This document shows, in pieces, positions 52,202-61,269 of a stretch of 64,000 bases of DNA (the stretch's first letter is position 1; every line of letters starts with the position of its first letter). This stretch comes from Streptomyces sp. NBC_01478. GTDB taxonomy: Bacteria > Actinomycetota > Actinomycetes > Streptomycetales > Streptomycetaceae. The notes beneath the pieces were generated by a model, which saw only the letters and a program-made list of their open reading frames with translations, did not search any database and was not told where the DNA came from. Where the stretch lies: assembly GCF_036227225.1 (NCBI RefSeq), contig NZ_CP109444.1, forward strand, positions 10,955,501 to 11,019,500. Reading direction: 5' to 3'. Both the position numbers and the translations under genes were made by a program.

Positions 52202-53446
52202 TCAGTAGTCCTCATCGGTGGTGGCGGCGATCTCGGCGAGGAACGGCCCCGAAGTCCCCTCGTGCGGCGGCGAGTTGGGGACGTCGGCCGCCGCCGCTGC
52301 CGCGAGTCGTCGCCGGACCAGCGCGCGGATCGCGTCCCGGTCGGCGCCCCCATCAGGACCCGGCCCCGGATCGAAGCCGGGCAGCAGCACCCCGATCTCG
52401 ATCCGCGACCGTGTTTCCCCGGCGGCCGGCAGCTCCAGGTCCGCCCGGCCGCTCCACATGTCGTCCCGCCTGGCGAGCGGCACCCGGCTCGGGCGGCCGG
52501 CGTCGACCCCGACCTCCGCGACGAGCAGCGCACCGGCGACGGGCGCCGCGCTGTGGGCGACGACCTCGACCTCGATCCGCCGTCGCGCGCCGAGTGCGCG
52601 GGCGGTCCAGGACACCGCGGTCTCGGAGGCGTCGACGAAGCCGGGCGGATAGCGGCGCCAGTCGTTGGTCCCCGCGCCCCGCGCGATCACCCGGCCGCCG
52701 GAGACGAGCGGATCACCTGCGGCAAGGGCGTAGCCACCGTGCCGTGCGAACAACGCGACGGGATCGACCGCGATGCCGTCCCGACGGGGCCGGTTCAGGG
52801 CCTCCCGAAGGCCGCGCAGCGCCTGCCCGTCCCAACCGGCGCTGTCCGCCGCGTCGTCGACCGACCGCAGCACGCGCTCCAGCCGCCGTGCCGGTTCGGT
52901 CGACGGCGGTGTGGCCTGCCACCAGCGGATCAGCGGGTCGAGGGCAGCCTGGTGGTCCTCGATCAACTCGGCCACGCAGTCGTCGGGTTGATCGCCCTCG
53001 TCGTCGAAGAGCTGCTGGCACTCGTGCGTGAGCGAGGCCAACTCCAGCCCGAGCAGGTCCGGTTCGAGCGCGGCAATTCCGTCGAGGTGCGACGCCGGCC
53101 ACCACCGCGCCGCCCAGTGCCCGAAGCCGAGCCTCGCGGCGCTGTCCGCGAGTGCGGTCCTGTCCGGGGCAACCCGCACATCGGCCAACTCGCCCGCCGC
53201 ACAGGCGTGCACAGCAGCCGCGGTGCGCTCACCGTAGACCGCCCACAGCCACTGCTGCGCCCGCCCCACATCATGGATCTCCGCCGTGGGCGGACCGGGC
53301 GCCGCGAGGACCGGCCAGGCCAGCACCGCACCGGCGACGTCGAGAACCGCACGCGTGACGTCGGAGGAGGCGCCGGGACCGGTGGTGATCCGGATCGTGC
53401 CGTCGCCGTCGCGCGCGACATGGACATCGACAGCGGCCCACGCCAT
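52202..53446 (-). CDS. hypothetical protein, middle gene of the TPR-CHAT operon
   Basis: 414 residues, no membrane segment or signal. The N-terminus MAWAAVDVHVARDGDGTIRI leads into Trp-rich alpha/beta sequence (IHDVGRAQQWLWAVYGERTA, RLGFGHWAARWWPASHLDG), an acidic LTHECQQLFDDEGDQPDD segment and a C-terminal beta-sandwich-like region of about 130 residues (TARALGARRRIEVEVVAHSA, RSRIEIGVLLPGFDPG). ATG 53446 is 1 bp into the upstream TGA, with GAGGAG upstream, so it is coupled to the first gene. It may be a substrate or regulator of the CHAT protease, which starts 3 bp later. No recognised catalytic motif. Confidence 0.6.
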   Translation of the reverse strand: MAWAAVDVHVARDGDGTIRITTGPGASSDVTRAVLDVAGAVLAWPVLAAPGPPTAEIHDVGRAQQWLWAVYGERTAAAVHACAAGELADVRVAPDRTALADSAARLGFGHWAARWWPASHLDGIAALEPDLLGLELASLTHECQQLFDDEGDQPDDCVAELIEDHQAALDPLIRWWQATPPSTEPARRLERVLRSVDDAADSAGWDGQALRGLREALNRPRRDGIAVDPVALFARHGGYALAAGDPLVSGGRVIARGAGTNDWRRYPPGFVDASETAVSWTARALGARRRIEVEVVAHSAAPVAGALLVAEVGVDAGRPSRVPLARRDDMWSGRADLELPAAGETRSRIEIGVLLPGFDPGPGPDGGADRDAIRALVRRRLAAAAAADVPNSPPHEGTSGPFLAEIAATTDEDY

Positions 53447-54837
53447 CACGCGCTCCTCGACTCGGCAACTACGGCTTCGGCTACGGCGGTTGGTGCCGCC
53501 GATGCCGACAACGTCCGCAGTGCCGACCGGACCCTGGCCCGGTGGTCCATCATCACGGAGCGGGCGACCCCGTCGAGCAGGGCCCAGGCCGCCGCGGCAT
53601 CCGTGAGCGGCGCGTCGCGGACGTCCCGCCCGTGCAACCGCACCCACAGCCGCCGCATGTAGGCGGTCCAGGGAGTTCGGAGATCCTGGGCGAGGGCGTC
53701 CAGAACCCCGCCGTCCGGATCAGGGCGGGGCGAGACGGTCATCCGGCGGGCGCGCAGGACCGAAGCCTCTCTGCGCCAACGGCTGTTGACGGCTCGGTGC
53801 GCCGCGGTGCGCCCCGGCGCGGGTTCCTCGATGCCCAACGGGTCCAGGCCGACCGCGAGGCGGCCGCCTAGGACGACAGCGACGCGCAGGCTCTCGTCGT
53901 ACAGCCCGAGCGGAGCGCAACTGCGGCCGACCTCCCGCCCGACGAGCTCCGGCACCGTGGGCAGTTCCTCGCGGCGGGCCGACGACTGGAGCACGACGAA
54001 GAGCCGCTCGAATAGGGTGCGATCCAGCGGCGCGGGCAGGGTGGCCGTCGAGGCACCCCGGCCGACCTGGGGCCGTGGCGGCAACTCCCGTCCGGTCAGC
54101 CCGAGATGAGCCGGCAGCCCCTCCCGCCCCCAGACCCCGCGCGCGTGCGCCCACAGGGCCCGGCCGAGCAGCTCGCCGTGTCCGGCCTCGACCATCGACC
54201 GGTACGACGGTGAGTTCCTCGGCCCCTCCGCCCCGCCGCAGGCCTCCAGGACCTCGCCCGCCAACGCGACCGCAGCAGCCGTATCGACGACCGGAACCGA
54301 CCGACGCCCCTCCCACCCGGCGACCAACTCCCGTTCCAACCGGGCCTGTTGGGTGACGTCTGTCAGATATCGCTTCAGCGCGTCGACCGTACGGCCGCCG
54401 TCCGCGTCCGCGACGTCCTCGACGACGGACCTGGCCAACGCGCCCGCACCGGCGGCGGGTTCACCGTGCTCGGCGGCCAACTCGAAGCACCGCTGGAAGT
54501 ACAGATCCTGAGGATTGCCCGCCACCACGCCCAGCGCCCGGCGGGTCCGCTTGAGCAGCGTGAACCACTGTGCCGTCGCGGCCAGTCGCGCACCGCACTC
54601 CCGTATCAGCGCGTCGAGACGCGCGGCCGGCTCCGGGGCGAGGAAGTCCATCGCGAGGTCGGGACACAGGCCCGGCCGGACGATCAACGGCAGCACGATC
54701 AGCTTGACCGTCCGGGTCAGCGGGGCACCACCGGGGCCGCTCAGCGATTCCAGCCCCGGCCCCAGCGCACGCCACGCACCGTCGATCACCATGGCGCGCG
54801 GTCGGCGCTCGCCGGTCAACTGGGTGGGAAGCGGCAT
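53446..54837 (-). CDS. hypothetical protein, first gene of the TPR-CHAT operon
   Basis: 463 residues. No TM, no obvious catalytic motif. It contains long Leu/Ala/Arg-rich helices (ARLDALIRECGARLAATAQW, FTLLKRTRRALGVVAGNPQ, LYFQRCFELAAEHGEPAAG), a Gly/Pro hinge and a final helical segment (TAYMRRLWVRLHGRDVRDAP). ATG 54837 lacks a clear ribosome site; ATG 54792 is an alternative. The order and coupling resemble CHAT/TPR-associated conflict systems in which an unnamed helical protein precedes a caspase-like effector; that comparison is by architecture only. Confidence 0.55.
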   Translation of the reverse strand: MPLPTQLTGERRPRAMVIDGAWRALGPGLESLSGPGGAPLTRTVKLIVLPLIVRPGLCPDLAMDFLAPEPAARLDALIRECGARLAATAQWFTLLKRTRRALGVVAGNPQDLYFQRCFELAAEHGEPAAGAGALARSVVEDVADADGGRTVDALKRYLTDVTQQARLERELVAGWEGRRSVPVVDTAAAVALAGEVLEACGGAEGPRNSPSYRSMVEAGHGELLGRALWAHARGVWGREGLPAHLGLTGRELPPRPQVGRGASTATLPAPLDRTLFERLFVVLQSSARREELPTVPELVGREVGRSCAPLGLYDESLRVAVVLGGRLAVGLDPLGIEEPAPGRTAAHRAVNSRWRREASVLRARRMTVSPRPDPDGGVLDALAQDLRTPWTAYMRRLWVRLHGRDVRDAPLTDAAAAWALLDGVARSVMMDHRARVRSALRTLSASAAPTAVAEAVVAESRSA

Positions 54838-54963
54838 GTCAGGAGGGTACGTCGTCCGAGATCGGGCGGGCGAACCTGGGATCGGTAGGCGACCGGAGCC
54901 CCCTAGCGTCCACAGGGACAGCGGGAACCACGGGCATCCACCCGACCAGAAGGAGCAACCGAC

Positions 54964-55386
54964 ATGGGAATCTTCGGGCGCCGCAAGAGCCGCGAGGAGA
55001 AGGCCGCCGAGATCGCCGGCCAGGTGGCGAGCGGCAAGGGTTTCTACGGCCGGGCGACCCGCGCCTTCCTCGGCAACGAGGACTACGCCAGGGTCCAGCA
55101 GTCGATGGGGGCGTACAACTCGGGCCTCGGAGCACAGCAGTTGCTCGCGGCGGGAGCGCCGACGACGACCGCCGTCGTCGTGTCGATCGCCGACACCGGC
55201 CAACTGGTCAACCACGACCCGGTCGTGGACCTGGTCGTCCAGCCCACCGGGAGCACCGAGCAGATCCCCCTCCGGACCATCGTCTCCAAGCTGCGGATAC
55301 CCCGCACCGGCGACCAGGTCCTGCTGGTGGCCGACCCGGCTCACCCCGGCGGCTACCTCTACGCGGGCGGCGGCGTGACCCCGTGA
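54964..55386 (+). CDS. hypothetical protein with a conserved beta-rich tail
   Basis: 140 residues. A basic/charged N-terminus (MGIFGRRKSREEKAAEIAGQ) and a helical hairpin-like segment (FYGRATRAFLGNEDYARVQQ) are followed by a ~65-residue beta domain (TTAVVVSIADTGQLVNHDPV, then RTGDQVLLVADPAHPGGYL). ATG 54964 has AAGGAG upstream. The beta domain resembles segments in the two downstream genes. Function unknown. Confidence 0.6.
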   Translation: MGIFGRRKSREEKAAEIAGQVASGKGFYGRATRAFLGNEDYARVQQSMGAYNSGLGAQQLLAAGAPTTTAVVVSIADTGQLVNHDPVVDLVVQPTGSTEQIPLRTIVSKLRIPRTGDQVLLVADPAHPGGYLYAGGGVTP

Positions 55387-55416
55387 CAGGGACACCCGAG
55401 CACGCGGAGCCCTGAC

Positions 55417-55890
55417 ATGACCGACGACGGATTTCGACCCGATCCGGTGCGGATGACGCTGGTCGATCACGTCGGCCCGTGGGACGCCGTGTTCCTGTAC
55501 GTCATCGCCGCGACGGTGTGCCTGTGCGGCCCGGTCATGCTGGGGCCCGCCCTCTTTGCGGGTGTGGACCTCATGGTCGTCGGCATCGTGTTCACGGTGG
55601 TCTTCGTTCCCGTGGGCCTGGGACTGGGGGCCAACACGGTCGGCGAAAGAGAGCAGAACCGGCGGCTCGACGCCGTCGGGGTTCCGGCGACCGCCGAGAT
55701 CACCGAGCTGACCGACTTCGACTGGAACGGTGAGGAATCCGGCGTCGAGGTCGTCCTGCGCGTCAGCGGGCCGGGGCTGCGGACGTTCGAGGCGACCTGG
55801 AGACGCGGGCACCATCCCGGCCTTCGGGTGGGCCGCGGGCTCGCGGCCGAGGTGGACCCGGCCGCCGGTCGGTTCCGTGTCCGGCTATGA
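55417..55890 (+). CDS. small membrane protein with a beta-domain tail
   Basis: 157 residues. Two TM helices (~25-45 and ~52-72; AVFLYVIAATVCLCGPVM and MVVGIVFTVVFVPVGLGLG) and a cytosolic C-terminal domain (TAEITELTDFDWNGEESGVE, RVGRGLAAEVDPAAGRF) like the beta module of its neighbours. It starts 30 bp after the previous gene and is probably cotranscribed. Function unknown. Confidence 0.65.
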   Translation: MTDDGFRPDPVRMTLVDHVGPWDAVFLYVIAATVCLCGPVMLGPALFAGVDLMVVGIVFTVVFVPVGLGLGANTVGEREQNRRLDAVGVPATAEITELTDFDWNGEESGVEVVLRVSGPGLRTFEATWRRGHHPGLRVGRGLAAEVDPAAGRFRVRL

Positions 55891-55913
55891 GCGCATGAAG
55901 GGAGAAGGGAGCC

Positions 55914-57296
55914 ATGCGCAGTCACACCGGTGTGTTCATCGGCCATCTGTTGTTCGCCGCGGTCTGCCTCTCGGGGGCCCCGGTCTTCCTCCTCGTCGGG
56001 TACTTCGCCTGGCCCGACGATCCCGGCTGGGGCTGGCCGGCGTTCGTGTTCGCCTTCGGACTGGTCGGTACGGTCATGATCCCCGTCGTGGCGATCACCG
56101 CCACGAGGCAGGCCTATCCCCGGATCACGCGCAGGGACCGTGTGAAGAAGGCGAGCCATCCGTACCGGGACGACACCTTCGTGATGTGGGCGCCGAAGTC
56201 CCAACAGAGCCACCCGCAGGCCCAGTTGGTCCGCGCGGACGTACTGGAGGCGTCACTCGTCCACTACAGCCCCGACGGCGAGTCGACCTTCACCACCCAC
56301 GGGGGCAACTACACGCCCGACGAGTTCACACCGCTGATCAAGCTGAGGATGCGAGTGCACGACGGCGAGGGGATCGAGGGGTTCGAGGTGACGGGCGAGT
56401 ACCGGGTACCGTCCCTGTGCCTCTCGGCGATCACGGCGGGCCGCCTGGCCGTACTCGTGGGCCCGGTACGTCCCGGGGTGCGGCGAAGCTTCACCCCGCA
56501 GTGGCCGAGCAGCGCACTGCTCGCCGGTACCAGAACGTGCCGGGTGATCGACCTCGAAGGCCGAACGAGCGACGTGACCAGGCGAGTTGACCGTCAGTTC
56601 CAGCAGATGCGGATCTCACGCGAGGTCGGAGGCATCGCCCTGACCGGCGACACGATCGACCTCCGGCGCCTGGACCCGCACACGGCGGCACGCTACGCCG
56701 CCCTGGCCGACCGCCCCGAGGACCAGGCACCGGTAAGCGAACCCGGCGAGGAGGCTCGCCGACTCGCGGACCAACTCCCCGGCGAACAGGGGGCGTTCGG
56801 CTTGGTCGGCCGACGATGGTCGCGTCGCGGCGGAGTGCTGGTGCGCGGCCGCTTCCTGGAGATGCGCGCCCGGACCACCTTCCAGGACCACGGCCCCGTC
56901 CTCGACACGGTCCTGCGCATCCAACCGGCCGACGGCACACCCCCGTTCGACGCCGCCCGCCGACTGACGGTCCCGATGGACTACCTGACGGCCCTCCACC
57001 GCACCAAGGAGGTCGTCCTCGTCGTCAACCCGAACGGCATCTCCTACGACGTCGACTGGGCCCGAAGCAGTCTCCTCGCGGGCGTCGCCGCGGCCACGGT
57101 CGTCGCCCCGGACGGGCGGGAACTCCCGGTGACGGGGCGCCCCGACATCATCTGGGCCCTGATGAACCTCCTCGCCTCGCACGGCATCTCGGTCACGACA
57201 CCTGTCCTGGACCTCCGCAAGCGCCGGATGAACACCGTGGCGGGCGCGGTGCTGCACGTGGTGCGCGGCCACACCGAACCCCGCACCTGTGCATGA
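55914..57296 (+). CDS. membrane protein with repeated beta-rich modules
   Basis: 460 residues. Two TM segments at the N-terminus (~10-30 and ~43-62), then two related soluble beta domains at ~90-190 (RADVLEASLVHYSPDGEST, FTPLIKLRMRVHDGEGIEGF) and ~315-400 (RGRFLEMRARTTFQDHGPV, TVLRIQPADGTPPFDAARRL) with a charged segment between. RBS GAAGGGAGCC before ATG 55914. The last base pairs overlap the next start. It probably belongs to the same transcript as the two preceding genes; function unknown. Confidence 0.65.
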   Translation: MRSHTGVFIGHLLFAAVCLSGAPVFLLVGYFAWPDDPGWGWPAFVFAFGLVGTVMIPVVAITATRQAYPRITRRDRVKKASHPYRDDTFVMWAPKSQQSHPQAQLVRADVLEASLVHYSPDGESTFTTHGGNYTPDEFTPLIKLRMRVHDGEGIEGFEVTGEYRVPSLCLSAITAGRLAVLVGPVRPGVRRSFTPQWPSSALLAGTRTCRVIDLEGRTSDVTRRVDRQFQQMRISREVGGIALTGDTIDLRRLDPHTAARYAALADRPEDQAPVSEPGEEARRLADQLPGEQGAFGLVGRRWSRRGGVLVRGRFLEMRARTTFQDHGPVLDTVLRIQPADGTPPFDAARRLTVPMDYLTALHRTKEVVLVVNPNGISYDVDWARSSLLAGVAAATVVAPDGRELPVTGRPDIIWALMNLLASHGISVTTPVLDLRKRRMNTVAGAVLHVVRGHTEPRTCA

Positions 57297-57928
57297 TGTG
57301 CGCTGTGGACGGTGAGAACGGTGAGCAAGGACAGCGGCAGACCAGAACGGGCCGACCGCCCGCGACCTCGCGGGCCGCACTCGAACGCGTGGGCTTCGAG
57401 CTGTTCGCACGGCAGGGATTCGACCGGACGACCGTCGACGACATCGCCACCGCGGCAGGCATCGGCCGCCGTACCTTCTTCCGCTACTTCGCCTCCAAGA
57501 ACGACCTGGTGTGGGGCGACTTCGAGGCCGAACTGGTCAAGCTCGACGGCCTGTTGACGGCGGCGGATCCGGCCGTCCCGATGATGGACGCGCTGCGCGG
57601 CGCGGTCGTCGAGTTCAACCGTTTCGACCCGGCGGCCGTGCCCTGGCACCGGCAGCGCATGGCGCTCATCCTGCGGGTCCCGACCCTTCAGGCCGACTCG
57701 ACCGTGCGCTACGCCTCGTGGCGCACCCTCGTCACGGAGTTCGCCGCACGGCGCACCGGCAGGGGGGCCTCGGAGCTGCTGCCCCGGCTGATCGGCCACA
57801 CCGTCCTGGCCGCGTGCATCGCCGCCTACGAACACTGGCTGACGGACGAACAGGCGGACCTCGGCGGCCTGTTGGACCTCGGCCTATGCCAACTCGCGGC
57901 CGGTTTTGACGGCCCGGCCCTTCCCTGA
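57293..57928 (+). CDS. mftR: mycofactocin system TetR-family regulator MftR
   Basis: 211 residues from ATG 57293, whose ATGA overlaps the upstream stop (GTG 57305 is an alternative). The HTH FELFARQGFDRTTVDDIATA, GIGRRTFFRYFASKNDLVWGD is the MftR type. It sits at the edge of the mft cluster, convergent with mftG 6 bp away. In mycobacteria MftR represses the mft operon until acyl-CoA is sensed; the same is inferred here. Confidence 0.85.
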   Translation: MMCAVDGENGEQGQRQTRTGRPPATSRAALERVGFELFARQGFDRTTVDDIATAAGIGRRTFFRYFASKNDLVWGDFEAELVKLDGLLTAADPAVPMMDALRGAVVEFNRFDPAAVPWHRQRMALILRVPTLQADSTVRYASWRTLVTEFAARRTGRGASELLPRLIGHTVLAACIAAYEHWLTDEQADLGGLLDLGLCQLAAGFDGPALP

Positions 57929-57934
57929 GGCGCG

Positions 57935-59482
57935 CTACGGCAGGTCGCGCCGCATCGCGTCGGCGACAAGCTCGCCGACGAGCACGGCGGTGGCCGCCGG
58001 CCCGCGCAACGGCGCGGTCGGCAGAATCGAGGTGTCCGCGACCCGCAGCCCGACGACACCGTGCACCCGCCCGTACCGGTCGACAGCCGCCCCGGGATCG
58101 TCGGCGGGTCCCATCGGAACCGTGCCGCAGGTGTGGTGCGAAGTACCGAGCCGCGCCTCCGTCCAGCGGTCGAGCAACCGGTCGTCCGCCAGCACCTCCG
58201 GTCCTGGCTCCAGCAGCCCGAGGGACACCTCCCGGAACGCGTCGGTGGCGACCAACGCGGCTGTGGCGCGGGCGACTTCGCGCAGCCGTCGCCGGTCCTC
58301 GCCGGTCTCCAGATAGCCGTAGTCGACACTCGGGGGAGTGGCGGCGTCGGCGGAACGCGTGCGCAGCCGGCCGCTGAGCCGGGGCGACTGCACCGACGCC
58401 AGGAACGCGAGGGGCGCGCCGGGCACGCTCACCGTTCCGCCGACCAGACCCGCCATGGGAACGAGCGACTGGAGGATCTCCAGATCGCCACCCGGGTGGT
58501 CGCCGTCCGACGAGGACAGGTGTAGGCATCCGCCGAGCCAGGAGTCGACGGGCTCGGGCAGTGGCCGCCGTGGCCGCCACTCCAGCACCAGTTGCGGATG
58601 GTCGCCGAACCGGGCGCCTACGGCAGGGGAGTTGGCGACCACCGCAATGCCCAGGCGCTCCAGTTTGTCGCACGGTCCGATGCCCGACAGGTGCAGGAGA
58701 TGGGCGGAAGCGAACGCCCCGGCGCACAGCACGACTTCGCCGCACTCCAGAGTCGTACGACGCCCGTCGCGCTCGACGACGACGCCGGTCGCCCGCCCGC
58801 GCTCGATGACGACGCGCCGCACCGAACTCCTGCCCTCCACCGTGAGGTTGGGGCGATCGAGCGCCTCCAGGAGATAGCCGGCGCCGGTGTTGACGCGCAT
58901 CCCGTCCACCGAGTTGGACGGCACGGGCCCGAACCCGGGCGTGCCCTGGGCGTTCTTGTCGGGTTCCTCGGGGAAGCCCAACTCCTGGGCGGCCGACCGG
59001 AAAGCCACGGCGGCGGGGTGCCGCAGTCCCGTGCGCCGGATGCGCATCGGCCCCCCGGAACCGTGCGACTCGGTCTCGCCGTAGTCGAGATCGTTCTCCA
59101 GGGAGCGCAGTAGTGGGAGCACCCGGTCGTACGACCAGGCAGCGCCTCCCACCGTCGACCACCGCTCGAAGTCCTGGCGTCGGGCCCGCACGAAGTAGCC
59201 GCCGTTGACGGTCGTCGAACCGCCGAGAAGACGCCCCCGTACGACTGTGTAGGGCCGTCGCGGTGTGAGGTGGACGGCGTACGGCTGGACGGCGGGATGC
59301 CCGGGCTGCGCGCCCGGCACGAGCCGTGCGTCCAGCAACTCCCGTGTGAAAGCAGGGCGTTGGCGTGGCACGGGACCCGCCTCCAGCACCAGCACACCGC
59401 GGTCGGGGTCCTCGCTCAGCCGCGCGGCCAGCGGCGCGCCGCTGCCGCCCGCCCCCACCACGATGACGTCCGGGCGGCTCAA
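57935..59482 (-). CDS. mftG: mycofactocin-associated GMC oxidoreductase MftG
   Basis: 515 residues. FAD Rossmann motif VIVVGAGGSGAPLAARLSED, GMC signature 1 RGRLLGGSTTVNGGYFVRAR, signature 2 LCAGAFASAHLLHLSGIGP, and the C-terminal catalytic-His region TSHHTCGTVPMG with VADTSILPT. The TTG start at 59482 lies in the divergent spacer with mftA. MftG is known to hand electrons from reduced mycofactocin to the respiratory chain. The placement in the cluster supports the name. Confidence 0.88.
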   Translation of the reverse strand: MSRPDVIVVGAGGSGAPLAARLSEDPDRGVLVLEAGPVPRQRPAFTRELLDARLVPGAQPGHPAVQPYAVHLTPRRPYTVVRGRLLGGSTTVNGGYFVRARRQDFERWSTVGGAAWSYDRVLPLLRSLENDLDYGETESHGSGGPMRIRRTGLRHPAAVAFRSAAQELGFPEEPDKNAQGTPGFGPVPSNSVDGMRVNTGAGYLLEALDRPNLTVEGRSSVRRVVIERGRATGVVVERDGRRTTLECGEVVLCAGAFASAHLLHLSGIGPCDKLERLGIAVVANSPAVGARFGDHPQLVLEWRPRRPLPEPVDSWLGGCLHLSSSDGDHPGGDLEILQSLVPMAGLVGGTVSVPGAPLAFLASVQSPRLSGRLRTRSADAATPPSVDYGYLETGEDRRRLREVARATAALVATDAFREVSLGLLEPGPEVLADDRLLDRWTEARLGTSHHTCGTVPMGPADDPGAAVDRYGRVHGVVGLRVADTSILPTAPLRGPAATAVLVGELVADAMRRDLP

Positions 59483-59547
59483 CCGGGCCCCGACACTGCC
59501 GTAGACCGACCGGTCGAAAGAATCATGGCGTCCCCCTCTTCACTTTC

Positions 59548-59560
59548 GGCACCGGGTGCC
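59548..59560. promoter_or_regulatory. candidate operator GGCAC-CGG-GTGCC
   Basis: 13-bp palindrome in the 135-bp divergent spacer between mftG (59482) and mftA (59618). Its position suits binding by MftR; this is a proposal. Confidence 0.35.
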
Positions 59561-59617
59561 ATTACTGTCGACCGCGCAGCCGCCCGGATGCCCCGCCGGA
59601 TGCTCAGGGAGAGTCGC

Positions 59618-59755
59618 ATGAACGAACTCCAGTCCGTACCGACCGTCCCGGCCAACGAGAACCAGGCCGAAGAGCCCGTCACGGAACAGCAGTTGATCGA
59701 GGCCGACGACCTCATCGAGGAGATCTCCATCGACGGCATGTGCGGTGTCTACTAG
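59618..59755 (+). CDS. mftA: mycofactocin precursor peptide MftA
   Basis: 45-residue ribosomal precursor that ends in the conserved IDGMCGVY: MftC decarboxylates and cyclises the final Val-Tyr, and MftE then releases the modified dipeptide. The acidic leader (EEPVTEQQLIEADDLIEEIS) is recognised by MftB. ATG 59618 has AGGGAG upstream and reads into a clean stop. First gene of the mft operon. Confidence 0.95.
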   Translation: MNELQSVPTVPANENQAEEPVTEQQLIEADDLIEEISIDGMCGVY

Positions 59756-59764
59756 GCCGCCCGC

Positions 59765-60040
59765 ATGACCGCGCCGACCCTCGACCGCGCCCTCGGCCTG
59801 CACCCCCAAGTCTCGGTACGCCCCGAACCGTTCGGCGCGCTCCTCTACCACTTCGGCACCCGCAGGCTGACGTTCCTCAAGGACCGCAGACTCCTCGCCG
59901 TCGTCGAGTCCCTCGCGGACGCCCCCACGGCCCGCGCCGCCTGTCTGGCGGCGGGCGTCGAGGAGGCCGAACTGCCGCGCTACGGACGGGCGTTGGCCGC
60001 CCTCGCCGAGTCGTCGATGCTCGTCGGAAGGACCCCATGA
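59765..60040 (+). CDS. mftB: mycofactocin precursor-binding protein MftB
   Basis: 91-residue RRE-type peptide chaperone (HPQVSVRPEPFGALLYHFGT, LTFLKDRRLLAVVESLADAP) that holds the MftA leader for MftC. It starts 9 bp after mftA stop and its stop overlaps the mftC start (ATGA). Confidence 0.92.
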   Translation: MTAPTLDRALGLHPQVSVRPEPFGALLYHFGTRRLTFLKDRRLLAVVESLADAPTARAACLAAGVEEAELPRYGRALAALAESSMLVGRTP

Positions 60041-61245
60041 CCGCCACCGCCGAACCGACACGGCTGGTCGACCTCTTCGAATCCGGACTCGACGCACCGA
60101 TCTGCCTCACCTGGGAGCTGACCTACGCCTGCAACCTCGCCTGCACCCACTGCCTCTCCAGCTCCGGCCGCCGCGACCCGCGCGAGCTGTCCACCGCCGA
60201 AGCCAAGGCGGTCATCGACGAGTTGGAGGCCATGCAGGTCTTCTACGTCAACATCGGCGGCGGAGAGCCCACCGTCCGCGCCGACTTCTGGGAACTCCTC
60301 GACTACGCCACCGCCCACCACGTCGGCGTGAAGTTCTCCACCAACGGCGTCCGCATCACCCCCGAGGCCGCCCGCCGCCTCGCCGCCAACGACTACGTGG
60401 ACGTTCAGATCTCCCTCGACGGCGCGACCGCGGACGTCAACGACGCCGTACGCGGCGCCGGTTCGTACGCGACCGCGCTGCGGGCACTGGAGAACCTCGC
60501 GGCCGCCGGCATGCGCAATTTCAAGGTGTCCGTGGTCTGCACCCGCCACAACATCCCCCAACTCGATGAGTTCAAGGCCCTCGCCGACCACTACGGCGCC
60601 CAACTCCGCCTGACCCGGCTGCGCCCCTCCGGCCGCGGCGCCGACGTCTGGGACGACCTCCACCCGACCGCCGCCCAGCAACGCGAGCTGTACGACTGGC
60701 TGTTGGCCCACGGCGAGAACGTGTTGACCGGCGACTCCTTCTTCCACCTCTCCGCCTACGGCGAGGCACTCCCCGGCCTCAACCTCTGCGGCGCCGGACG
60801 TGTCGTCTGCCTGATCGACCCGGTCGGCGACGTCTACGCCTGCCCGTTCGCCATCCACGAGGAGTTCCTCGCCGGCAACGTCCGCACACCCGGCGGCTTC
60901 ACCGACGTATGGCGCGGCTCGGAGCTGTTCGCGCGGCTGCGCACCCCGCAGCACGGCGGAGCCTGCGCGTCCTGCGCCTTCTACGACACCTGCAAGGGCG
61001 GCTGCATGGCCGCCAAGTTCTTCACCGGACTGCCGTTGGACGGCCCCGACCCCGAGTGCGTGCAGGGCTACGGCGAACAGCAACTGGCCAAGCGCGCCAA
61101 GGGTGTTGGGGACCTCCCCAAGCCGTCCGCCGACCACTCCCGGCGACAGCCCGTGGACCTCGTCCTCACCCGACGCCAAGGCCTGGAGCGGCCCCCGGTC
61201 AGCGACTGCGCCGAGGACCCGCTGGCCGGCCTGCGCCTCACCTAG
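60037..61245 (+). CDS. mftC: mycofactocin radical SAM maturase MftC
   Basis: 402 residues. The radical SAM CxxxCxxC motif is CNLACTHC (C32, C36, C39), with IGGGEPTVRADFW after it, and a C-terminal SPASM region with cysteines in NLCGAGRVVCLIDPVGDVYA and CASCAFYDTCKGGCMA for auxiliary Fe-S clusters. It carries out oxidative decarboxylation of the MftA C-terminal Tyr and then C-C crosslinking to Val. Coupled to mftB by ATGA overlap. Confidence 0.95.
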   Translation: MTATAEPTRLVDLFESGLDAPICLTWELTYACNLACTHCLSSSGRRDPRELSTAEAKAVIDELEAMQVFYVNIGGGEPTVRADFWELLDYATAHHVGVKFSTNGVRITPEAARRLAANDYVDVQISLDGATADVNDAVRGAGSYATALRALENLAAAGMRNFKVSVVCTRHNIPQLDEFKALADHYGAQLRLTRLRPSGRGADVWDDLHPTAAQQRELYDWLLAHGENVLTGDSFFHLSAYGEALPGLNLCGAGRVVCLIDPVGDVYACPFAIHEEFLAGNVRTPGGFTDVWRGSELFARLRTPQHGGACASCAFYDTCKGGCMAAKFFTGLPLDGPDPECVQGYGEQQLAKRAKGVGDLPKPSADHSRRQPVDLVLTRRQGLERPPVSDCAEDPLAGLRLT

Positions 61246-61269
61246 GACCGCAAGAGAAGAGAACACGTC

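Noticed and set aside
50288..53662. 1124-codon open frame opposite the TPR-CHAT operon
   Set aside because: Composition and lack of motifs mark it as a shadow; the minus strand carries TPR and CHAT motifs with coupled starts.
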